Source of the DNA: Mariannaea sp. PMI_226
Lineage: Eukaryota > Ascomycota > Sordariomycetes > Hypocreales > Nectriaceae
Reading direction: 5' to 3'
Length of the DNA: 64,000 nucleotides
Assembly (NCBI GenBank): GCA_024336345.1
Contig: JANFOG010000001.1
Span: 4,340,001-4,404,000, forward strand
A program made the position numbers and the translations under genes. Shown here piece by piece: positions 35,543 through 45,001 of this stretch; position 1 is the first letter of the stretch; the number at the start of each line of letters is the position of its first letter. The notes under the pieces are model-generated. The model ran no database searches. It was given only the letters and a program-made list of their open reading frames with translations, and was not told the DNA's origin.

Positions 35543-37199
35543 TTAGTTGTTCTCTTCGCCGTTGGTCTCGGACTGGGGGTTGGCCTGAGCAGCAGCCTCT
35601 CGGGCCATACGAGCCTCGATCTCCCGAAGCTGGGACTCGCGGGCCAAAAGTTCCTGTCGCTTCTCATTAATCTCACGCTGGACCTTGAGCTCGATCTCAC
35701 GCAGCTTCTCCTCTTCTCGTCGGAGCTGCTCCTCCTTGAGGCGCACAGATTGAGAAGCGAGGTCCTCAGGGTTCATCGAGCTGTCGATACTAAAATTTCG
35801 TTAGTAAAACTAACCAGATATGGCAGATCAGATATGCGTTATCTTACCCAGAAGCACCCTCAACGCTCTTAGACAGCTTCTCGGTACGATAGTTCTCGTA
35901 CAGGAAGTCGTGGGTGATCTCCTTCAGATCAGCTAGATGGCTGTGGAGTAGGGCAGATCGAATGGCTAGGAAATCGGAATGACGAGGGTTGTCAACCTCG
36001 ACAACACCCCAGGGGTACTGGCGGGCGCGGACCTTGCGGCCACCAATCTCAACAACATCCTCAGAGCCGACAATGGCGAAGGGCATGAGGCCACGGAGCT
36101 CAGCGTTCTCCTCAACAGTGTCCTCGTCATCCTCCTCGATATCGTAAGGGAAGTTGTAGACGGGGATTCGGTAGTGCTCAATATCCTCCATGACCAGCTT
36201 CTTGGACTCTGCCAACTCAGCGGGGGTGAGAGAGTCGGCGCGGCCGATGACGGGAATAACGTTGACGCGAGGGGCAAGTCGTTTCATGAGCTCGATGTCG
36301 AGTTCTCGGAGACTGCAAATTATTAGACAGGTTTTATTGGGGTCTTGAGCTTGCAGAACACTTACCCATGGCCGGTAGGAGTGATGAAGTAGAGCATAGC
36401 GTGGACTCGGTTATCTCTGAAACGAGGGTTACGCTTAATACGAGATTCTTCGGCAAGAATGTCATCGTATTGTCTCTCGAGATAACCAACAATCTCTGAG
36501 AAGCTGCAAAACGCCTATCAGTAAAGGGTTGGTGGAAAGTTGAGACGGCAATCAAGCTCACCTGGCCTCGTTGTCGATCTGGTCTCCGAAGCCGGGGGTG
36601 TCAACAATGGTCAAGGAAATTCGAGTTCCCTCCTCATCGAGTTCGAGCTCTACATAGCAAGTTAGATGAGATGAGCCTATTGCATCACGTAACGAAGAGA
36701 GTTGGGGAGTACGCACCGACAGTGATGGGCTTGATCTTAACACCATCCTCGACGTGGGCGCTGCCAGCGTCATCAGAGTCCTTATGCTGAAGGACGCTCT
36801 TGCCACAGAGGGTGTTGACGAAGGTAGTTCGGCCTAGACAAAACCGGTGAGCTTTTGGAGAGTAACGATGGCAACCACACCGGCGGTATATGGACGAGGG
36901 CAGCGGCGTGTCTCTCATGGGGCCACGTACCAGTGCCTGATGCACCACAGACCATCAGGCAAAACTGAATGCCCTTCTTGACGTTCTTCTTCCGGCGGAT
37001 CATCTTCTGGATGGGAGAGAACGAGTTAGCCAGCTGAATGTAGGGTGCGGTCAGGCACGCTCAAGCTTCGACATGATTCTATGCAGTCGCGGGAGCTTCA
37101 CTGGGGGTGGGTGGCATGCGATAATGCAGAGACAGGGCGAGAGTTCCCAGCAAGCGCGTGTGAGGATGGATCAGGGCAACGTACGGCAGCAGATGACAT
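35543..37199 (-). CDS. CDC11: Septin, Cdc11/AspA type
   Basis: Seven exons, 37199-37185, 37033-36931, 36833-36717, 36649-36562, 36503-36366, 36312-35848 and 35789-35543, encode 390 residues with every junction in frame. Exon 1 is only 15 nt (MSSAA) before a strong GTACGT donor. The protein has a basic phosphoinositide-binding region (MIRRKKNVKKG), a GTPase domain with P-loop GASGTGRTT (35-43), switch DTPGFGD, and the GRADSL motif in the G4 position. The septin unique element follows, then a C-terminal coiled coil rich in Glu/Arg (about 325-375). The GTGRTT loop and the tail are typical of the Cdc11 group, not of Cdc3, Cdc10 or Cdc12. Septins form filaments at septa, hyphal tips and appressoria. 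Confidence 0.95.
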
Positions 37200-38110
37200 G
37201 ATTGTATACGAAGGTAGCGGACGAGGTCGGACAGTGAATGAGCGACGAAGCAGGAAAAGTTGAAGCCGTCGAAATGTAAATGCGTTGGCGGTGGGTGGGT
37301 GTGAAGCAAGGGGAGAATTGCTAAAGGAGAGGGAGGATGGTTTGTCCTGATGGGGTCTGGAGCAATTTCACGGCTCTGGCCAATCGCTCCTGCTCTGTGC
37401 TGGGAACTGGGGACTGGCTTGCTGGGATGGAGATTCAGGGGTGGACAACGGGTTTTGGGAGGGGGTGAGAGAAGGAGAAGCCACCTCAGAGAGCAATGGA
37501 CGAGAGAGACAGCTCCAATTCTTGGGCGGGAGTCCACGCTAAGTCCCTAACTGACCACCCCTGAATTACCTTACTGGTGTCCGTTTTCCCAGACCGCCTG
37601 CCCGCCCCTTTAGTGCAATGCCAGACTCTCGACCACCCCATTGCTCAGTTTCTGTGAGAGGCTGGCAGCTAAGATACGTACTATTCAAAATTTACCTTCA
37701 GGAAGTACAGATACCATAGTAACACCGCGCTTTACCTTACCTTAGGCAGGGTAATTGCTATGGTACGGAGTGTCAATCAGTCGCCCCAAGGTCGAAAAAA
37801 AATGGTACAAAATATCATTTTCTCTTGTACTGTACACATACATGGGTGTGGTAAACAACAAACACATGCATTGATTTTCTCTGAGTGAATATGCAATCAC
37901 GTGAGGGCTCATGTGCGGCTCATGCTGTTGTTTCGTTCGATCCCGGTTTATTTACTATGGGAAAACGGCACAGCTTGGTGGTCTTGGTGGTCTTGAGCTG
38001 GGAGATGGTGATAGGCACGCAGGGGCCTCGTGGCTCAGTTGGCGTGGCACGAGCTAAAACTGTGGCTTGCGTAAACACCCATTTCAGTGGCTCAAGCACC
38101 TTGGCCTGCA

Positions 38111-38134
38111 TAAGGTAGGTAGGTACCTAGGTAT
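38111..38134. repeat. AGGTAGGTAGGTACCTAGGTA palindromic element
   Basis: Three AGGT units lead into a GGTACC centre followed by TAGGTA. It is one of the clearest copies of the dispersed motif. Confidence 0.8.
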
Positions 38135-38532
38135 GGATCTCAGGTACCAACCTCAGGGAAGCTCCAAGGGGGCGTTGTCTAGTGAATGAGACCTGAGAAC
38201 ATTCACTAATCATAGTTTAAAGTAATCGGTATAGGCAACTATCACAACTGCCTCGTAGTACCTCACACGTCAGTGAGGGGAATGTATCGCATGTAAATCA
38301 ACGAATGCTCTGATCCAGTTGAAATGACATCGGTCTAATCTGTATTATGCCTGAAGCTCGGGAGCAAGCCTACAGCATAAATTATACCAAGGTACCTATA
38401 CGAATACATCAACAATGACTTGATATCTCAACTTTCCACTGCAAGTCGATGCAAAGACAAAATAAATCGCAGACCAGGTAAGTTCTCTTTTTGCGTCTCG
38501 ACTGTTTGGCGGTAAACTCTCAAGATCCTTAC

Positions 38533-38562
38533 TACCTAAGTTACCTACCTAAGGTAGGTACG
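38533..38562. repeat. ACCTAAGTTACCTACCTAAGG element
   Basis: Inverted ACCTA and TAGGT units (CTACCTAAG, TTACCTACC, TAAGGTAGG). They can pair as a small hairpin of about 9 bp. A further run of ACCTACCTACCTA lies at 38626-38640. Confidence 0.7.
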
Positions 38563-39142
38563 GAGCATAACCCCCCCAACCCGTCCACCTCATGCCACTC
38601 TGCCAACTTTTAACGTGTTCAATTATTACCTACCTACCTACTGTTGCAACCCATCTTCGCCGCGCTCTTTGCACATCCCCGCTGACAATCCCCGTGGGCT
38701 TCTCCTAGCGCCCACCCAACCTGCCAACCTACCTACCCCAGCGCCGCACCGGTACCTGGTGACCCAAGCTTTTTTAGCAGCCGAAAACTCCCTGGTGATC
38801 TTTTTAATGCGCTGTGCTCAGTACGTATGCTTTAACCAGGTGGAACCTCTGGAAGCATTGAAACCGCTTCTTGTGAGGCGTAAGTTATAGCCACCGGTCT
38901 CTCTTGGCTTGCTTCCGCATATTATCAACCTTTGATAATAACCTTACAGCTTATCCCCCCCCCCCAATTTCCATCTGTCTGCAGGCGGGCATAATAAACG
39001 GCTACAGGCCCTGCTTCCCTGCTTCTCCTGCTCCCTCGGGGCATCTCCTGCCTGGCTGGCCATTTATTATTACAACGTGACCCCTCACTCTCAAGGCTGA
39101 GTCTCAGGTCCTTCCTTCATCACACATCCCTCGTTTCTCGAA

Positions 39143-40476
39143 ATGAACGTCCGACCGCCCATAGAGGCGTCTAGCCCCGAGGTCGTGCTCTCTGTCTCAT
39201 TTAACAATGATGCGAGTTGCTTTGCCGTCGGCCTGGAATCAGGCATGTGCAGTAAGCTTCCCCCCAGAACCGCTTGTATGACGATTTCCTGGATCTAGAC
39301 TCACGGGCATTTCCCAGTCTTCCACACCAAGTCATGTCTTCTCAAGGCCTCCCGAGGTATGTTACAGTTACTCATGACACACCACCGTCACATACGTCAA
39401 TTGCCTAACGGACTACGCCTTAGATTTTAATGCAGGCATTGGCCTGGTCCAGATGATGGGCACGACCAATTACCTTGCCCTCGTTGGCGGAGGCAGGTCA
39501 CCCAAGTTTGCCATGAATAAGGTAAGTTTACCATCTTGATATTCACTGAGACTCTCGCCAATCATCACATATTTAGGCGATAATATGGGATGACATGAAG
39601 GGCAAAGCTGCCATCGAAATTGCTGCACTCACTGCAGTTCGTGGCGTACAGCTGGGACGGGAGCACATCGCTGTCGTTCTTCAGAACAAGATTCGAGTCT
39701 ACGCCTTTGCGAAACCACCTGATCTCCTCCACTCCTACGAAACTGCAGATAACCTTCTCGGTCTATGTTGTATGTCTGACAAGAAACTCGCCTTCCCAGG
39801 CCGCACCGCTGGTCAAATCCAAGTGGTGGAGTTATCAACAGGCAACGTCAGCATCATCCCAGCACACTCATCCGCGCTTAAAGCTATCGCTTTGAGTCCA
39901 GACGGTGACCTTCTTGCCAGTGCCAGCGAGATGGGCACTCTGATTCGTGTTTATTCGACAAGTAGCTGTGCTCGCATATGCGAACTCCGCCGTGGCATCG
40001 ACCCGGCCACAATTTTCTCTCTCGCCTTCTCTCCTTCCGGCGCCATGCTGGCCTGTACCTCCGACAAGTCTACCTTGCATATCTTTGATGTCCCTCATCC
40101 ACGCAGGCCCGCCATGACCCGCAGCCAACAGCTTGGCTCATCAGGAGGGGACAATGGCGACGGTTCGGGGAAATGGGGCATCCTTAGCAAGATTCCTTTA
40201 ATGCCCCGCGTGTTTTCAGATATCTATTCTTTCGCTTCTATACCATTCCAAGCTGGCGATGAGTCTATGATCGGTGGTATTCCCTTCTCAGAAGGCACTG
40301 TCTTGGGCACGTCACGACCCCCCAAGGGTGTCATAGGGTGGATCAGCGAAGACAGCCTCGCAGTGATTGGGGCCGGACGCGATGCGAGATGGGAGAAGTT
40401 TGTTATTGTGGATGGGGAAGATGGAAAGCGGCATTGCGTGAGGGAAGGCTGGAAACGATATCTTGGTAATACGTGA
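39143..40476 (+). CDS. HSV2: PROPPIN, Hsv2 (WIPI3/4) type WD-repeat autophagy protein
   Basis: Four exons, 39143-39251, 39318-39356, 39424-39521 and 39577-40476, encode 381 residues; exon 2 is only 39 nt. Junctions LESGMC|IFHTKSC, KASR|DFNAGIG and FAMNK|AIIWDDMKGK are in frame. The product is a seven-bladed beta-propeller, with clear PROPPIN pieces: LVGGGRSPKF, VVLQNKIRVYAF, AHSSALKAIALSPDGDLLASASEMGTLIRVY and FSLAFSPSGAMLACTSDKSTLHIF. The phosphoinositide motif reads LRRG at about 219-222, as in WIPI3/4-like members, not the FRRG of Atg18. PROPPINs bind PI3P and PI(3,5)P2; Hsv2 relatives act with Atg2 or in micronucleophagy. It is convergent with IST3, with 158 bp between stops. Confidence 0.92.
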
Positions 40477-40634
40477 GCTTGGCACATCAAAGAAGCAAAG
40501 GGATGATACAGAAATTTCATAACGGATGGCGAATATGGAGGCGTTGGATGGATTGGGAAAGGATTGCGTGTTATTCCTTTTGGATTTGTATTTTCGCAAT
40601 TGTATGCATTTTGTGTTAGATTATGGGCTATTCT

Positions 40635-41721
40635 CTAGTCCCTTTGCCGTCGTGGCGATTGACTTCTCTCCCGATGTAATTTCCTATCATTATCACGATC
40701 GCCTCTGTGACTGTTGTGTCTTCTTCTTTCTTCACCACCTTCTTGATCATGTTTTCTTCGGTCCCGGTTTGAATCTCCGCGCCGTTCTCTATCATTGGCT
40801 CGGTCACGCTCCTCGCCCTCTCTTCGTTCCCGCCTCCTGTCTCGATCTCGATAACGATCCTCACTATCATCTCTTCGACCTCTCCTTCTGTCGGAATCTG
40901 GCCGACGGTCATCCCTTCTTTCCTTGTCGTCACGATCTCTCTGTTTCCTTCGTCCACTATCTCGATGGCGATCTTCTTTGTCGACCGGAGTGAGGTCCCG
41001 TCGTGACCTTCGATGTCTTTCCTCGCTCCCGTCTCTTCTCGATCGATGCGATTTGTGGTGCCTGTGCGTCTGCTTGCGATCCTTCTTGTCTTCTCGTTGC
41101 CGCGCTTCTTCAATTTCTTTCTTCTTCTCTTCGATCAGGAAGCCTTTCATGGGATCGTCATCGTCATGGTCACGCATGAGCAGAGCAAGCTCTCGTTCTT
41201 CAGGGAGCATAGGTCGCCGTTCCTCTTCTTCTTCGCTCTCATCTTCAGACACCGCTTTGCCCTCCCGTTTTTGCATATCCTCCCACCCAACTTTGAATTC
41301 TTCAGGATCCTCATCGTCTCGCGCCTTGTACCGCGCATGATCAACGCGTACTAGTCGACCACTGATCTCTGCGCCACCAAGGTTGTCGACGGCCAAATCC
41401 GTGCTTCTTTGATCTTCGTATTTGAGCCAGCCGAAACCTTTTGATTTGCCAGTTTCCTTGTCACGGACAAGTTTGAGGAAGACGGGTTCGCCAAATTGGG
41501 AGAAGATCGTGACGACGTCGCCTTCAGAGAGCTCGTAAGGGAGGCCGCCAAAGTATACGAAGGCTGTGTCGCGGTAATCGGTATGCCATGAAGCTTCGGG
41601 AGAACTGTGGTTTGCAACTGTCAGCGCCTGTCTGGACAATCTTCGAGTTTTTAGGAAAGACGTACATTCCGTTTTCGATCTCCTTTTTGTTGAGCGCCTG
41701 AATCGCGCGTATTTGATTCAT
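40635..41721 (-). CDS. IST3: RES complex / spliceosomal RRM protein Ist3 (Snu17, RBMX2)
   Basis: Exons 41721-41666 and 41604-40635 encode 341 residues; the 61-bp intron joins KEIENG|ISPEASWHTDY. The N-terminal MNQIRAIQALNKKEIENG is a conserved Ist3 lead-in. One RRM follows at about residues 35-115, with RNP2 (VYFGGLP) and RNP1 (SKGFGWLKY), then VRVDHARYKARDDEDPEEF. The rest is a long, highly charged RD/RS tail dense in Arg, Asp, Glu, His and Ser. Yeast Ist3 has 148 residues and lacks the tail; metazoan RBMX2 has one. With Bud13 and Pml1 it forms the RES complex on the activated spliceosome, promoting splicing and nuclear retention of pre-mRNA. The start is shared by family convention. It is divergent from the dynein gene. 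Confidence 0.93.
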
Positions 41722-42534
41722 TGTGTCGATTTAACTTGTCTCAACCTAGGTAGGTATCTACGTTGCAGGATTGATAGGTAAAAGGCGAGGCCAAGTCAAG
41801 GAAAAATAAACAGGTCTTGTAGAAGAGATTTGAGAGTTGCGACTTGAACCCAAGTACCTACAGCCTGCTGAAGCTTCACGTGTGAGGTCTGTGCGCGTTC
41901 CGCATCCAAAGAATGAAGGCACAGTGGGGACGCAGCTTGAGGTAACAAGCACCTAAGCACCCAAACACCTTATGGACGGTAATTGCGGTAGGGAGCAAGC
42001 TGCTGTACTATGTACGGTGTACGGCGGGGGACAATTTCCGGCCGACCAACCAATAGTAGTAGAGGTGCACCTGGACACCCTGTTAAACAACACCCCCCTG
42101 GTTCCTGTTCCAAGGTCGGACTGGCATCAAGGGGAGGTTCAACTTTTGTGAAGATTAGCAAGACTGAGAAGGAACAAAGCAGCTGCTTAACCTCGGGGCT
42201 GACAATAACCCTGTGACGACCGCCTTGTTTCAGCCAATTCTCGACCTCGCTGATCGCAAGCGACAATGCCCATACGGAGTTTCCAGGCAGACAATCAAGC
42301 ACGACCTCTCCTGTGACGACGATATCCCGGTCTTTATTCTTTATTGCATACCTCTAGTTTTATCCACCGCGTTCCCTCCTTCGCCATCACCTCTTCAGAC
42401 GCCGGCCTCTTGGACCGGATCATCGACATCGACACTCCTATATCCATTGCACATACACACATGACCTGAACACCCACGGCTTCGGTATTGGTTCTTACGG
42501 TGCATTTGTCTGCGTGCCAAACGCGCAATCCGCC
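41722..42534. other. Divergent promoter region, IST3 / dynein LIC
   Basis: About 810 bp. An ACCTAGGTAGGTA element lies at 41746-41757, next to the IST3 start. A CT-rich tract and a minimal uORF lie close to the dynein start. No other coding signal is supported. Confidence 0.6.
42461..42469 (+). promoter_or_regulatory. Possible two-codon uORF (ATG ACC TGA) before dynein LIC
   Basis: A two-codon upstream frame, ending 65 bp before the main ATG. It would be in the leader only if transcription starts upstream of it, which is not shown. Confidence 0.4.
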
Positions 42535-44456
42535 ATGACGGCAAACGCCAACCGAGTGTCGACCTACACATCAGGGTCCGGGTCCGGGTCAGGGGATCCC
42601 GATACCCGTAATGGCGAACAGAAGAAGGATCTTTGGACGTCTATGCTAGAATCTGTCGCCAGTGGAAAGCGCTTACCGGAGAAGAATCTCGTTGTCTTAG
42701 GTATGCTGCTCAGTTTAACTCCCCTAAACCCAAGGGCTGTCATGTCCAAATACCAGTTGGAAAAAGCTGGCACAAGCAACTGAAGCTAATCATGATTTCC
42801 CCTTGTCATCACAGGCGGCACCCCCGAATCGCAGCGAGACTTCCTTGAATCTATCTCGAGTCCAGAGTCCCGACGCAATGCCGACCGATCTAAAACGCCC
42901 CCCCTTGCCAATAACTTTGCCTTGGGATATACCTACTACGATGTTCTCGACGCCGATCAAGATGGTTCGAACCCCTCAAACCAATATCTCTCTCTTTAAA
43001 CTAACGGCTTTAGACACCCTTGCGCGCGTATCTATCCACCTCCTCTCTCAACCCTCTGCTGAATTCGCATCTCTCGTTGCTCCTCTCCTAACTCCCGACA
43101 CCATTCCCAATACCGCTCTTATAATACTTCTGGACTGGTCACAGCCACAAGAGTGGCTTCGTCAGTTATGGACTTGGATTCAAATGCTTCAGGAAGTTCT
43201 CAAGAAGGTGGATTCGGAACAACATGACCTAATGGAGGAGGTCATGGCCACTTGGAAGGAAAGAGGTCGCGGCGGTGCAGCCATCAACCTCGACGGGACG
43301 CCATCTGCGACTGCAACAAGCGGGGATGGGGATAGTTCATTGCCTTTGGGTCCGGGCGAATGGGAGGAGCCGCTTGGCTTACCACTATGTGTTGTCTGCC
43401 TAAATGTAAAGGCTTCCTGTTGTGAATCACTGTTTCCTTCTTTGACTGACCGAACCTATAGGCCCAAAAGATTGAGTTTTTGGAAAGGAGTCAGCGCTGG
43501 AAAGAACCCGACTTTGATACAGTATTGCAATATCTACGAACCGTGTTACTGAGACGTAAGTCTAGCGTCCACTACTCAATTTCCCACCCAACTTTGAGAC
43601 AAGACATTAATCTGTTTATAGACGGTGCATCTCTCATATACACCTCCCAAAACAGTCCTTCTCAACTACCGTCTCTCATTCATGCAACCCTCGGTATCAC
43701 CTCTCTTCTCAAGCGCAACCCCCTCAAACATAATGTGATCGACAGAGACAAGATTGTCGTTCCGCCTAACTGGGATTCATGGGGCAAGATCCGAGTCCTC
43801 AATGGCAACTTTGATGCCGAACTCATTTCGAATGCCTGGGCGGAAGATATTAATTCTTCCCCAGAAGACCTCGAGGATGCGAAGGAACAAGACGATGAGG
43901 ACGATGACGATGATCATCCTCAAACGCGAAAGCCGGCCAGAAACTCAGCCATTACACGGTATGAGGAGTGGTGTCCGGACCCTAACAGCGGCGGTCTGGC
44001 TGTCGTGGAGAAGGCTATGCTTGGCGATAAATGGATTACGGTTGATAGTGATGATACTCAAGCCTTCCTTGAGCGCCAACTCAAGATCCTTGAGGCCTTT
44101 AAGGCCAAGGCTCCTGAAAAAGCCCCGGAAAGCGCCATCCGTCCCATCAAGCATCTCGAATTCGGTGATGAGAAGACAGTTAGTGAGCACATTGGTCCTG
44201 TGCAATTCAACATGGGTGGTATTCAAGTTGATGCCGATGATATGTTGAAGCGTCTCAAGGTAAATAATTCCTACTCACACCCACTGCAAGGGAATAAAGC
44301 ACTTCTAACCTATTATAGGATCGCAACGCGTACTCGACAACCTCTGAAGAAGCCGAAGAGACTGCGAGTTCTACCGATACTGTGCCCCAAGAGCTTGATA
44401 ACGAGCAGTTGCATAGTTTCTTCTCCGGTCTCTTGGGTAGGAAGGGGCCAGCGTAA
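42535..44456 (+). CDS. Cytoplasmic dynein light intermediate chain
   Basis: Six exons, 42535-42700, 42815-42964, 43014-43405, 43462-43555, 43622-44259 and 44319-44456, encode 525 residues with all junctions in frame. The start MTANANRV follows a leader whose frame opens only with a GTG. Conserved landmarks are KDLWTSMLESVASGKRLPEKNLVVLG, DVLDAD..DTLARVSIHLL, LIILLDWSQPQEWLRQLWTWI, the ASLIYTS strand, NVIDRDKIVVPPNWDSWGKIRVL, and DEKTVSEHIGPVQFNMGGIQVDADDMLKRLK. A C-terminal effector-binding helix (LDNEQLHSFFSGLLGRKG) ends the protein. The subunit links the dynein heavy chain to adaptors and cargo. The Walker A segment reads GGTPESQRD, lacking the GKT of animal proteins, so nucleotide binding is unlikely. 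The third exon starts after a weak donor (GTTCGA). Confidence 0.93.
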
Positions 44457-45001
44457 CACACCACCCGACACGGGAAGTCGAAGAACGGTGATAAGACAGA
44501 CTGAAAGACAGGCTACGCTGTCATCTCAAAGCAAAGATTTCCAGCCGATTGCTTTATTGTGCTGTGGTGTTCTGTCTGACGCCTTTTATGAAAAAAACAA
44601 CCATGCTGGGGAAACGAGCTGGGTGGAGGCTAAGGGAGCGGGCGGGTTGGGGAGTAGATGCTGTAGATTAGATACCCCTGAGCAACACACCAACATTTGC
44701 ACAAGACATGCATACACCCTAACTGAGAATATGCTTGTGCTATATCAAACATGGATTAGAAAGCTCCCAACCACGCCCTCCTGCGATGATTTTTTTCTTC
44801 TTTAGATTGGAAACTAACATTTATTGGTAGAGTGAGGGCTTCCAGATAACCATTGTTGAACCCTGAGCAATGTCAGGCGAGATGAAAGCCTTGATGTATA
44901 CATACAAAAACCCCCCCAAAACAGAAAGAATAGAAGACTAAAAAAAAAAAGAAAAAAAAGAAAAAGACAGAATCCTGTACAAAATTGCCACACCTTGTGA
45001 A
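44457..45001. other. Convergent intergenic, dynein LIC / Spata20-like 3' ends
   Basis: About 545 bp with A-rich homopolymer stretches near 44.94 kb. It holds 3' UTRs only. Confidence 0.6.

Larger units (their letters stand above)
37200..39142. other. Divergent intergenic, CDC11 / HSV2, rich in TAGGTACC motifs
   Basis: About 1.9 kb. The CDC11-proximal half should carry its promoter. Between 37.73 and 38.75 kb, at least six ACCT/AGGT-type elements are packed, the highest density in the window. No coding exon is supported. Confidence 0.6.

Noticed and set aside
37079..37537. 152-codon minus-strand frame overlapping the CDC11 5' end
   Set aside because: Pro/Leu/His-rich leader sequence; the septin start uses another frame with a strong donor.
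38029..38075. tRNA-like segment (GGCTCAGTTGG...)
   Set aside because: There is a D-arm resemblance only; no matching T-arm or acceptor stem.
40924..41354. Ser/Arg-rich and Phe-rich open frames on the plus strand
   Set aside because: They are antisense shadows of the IST3 charged tail, whose repetitive codons open the other frames.
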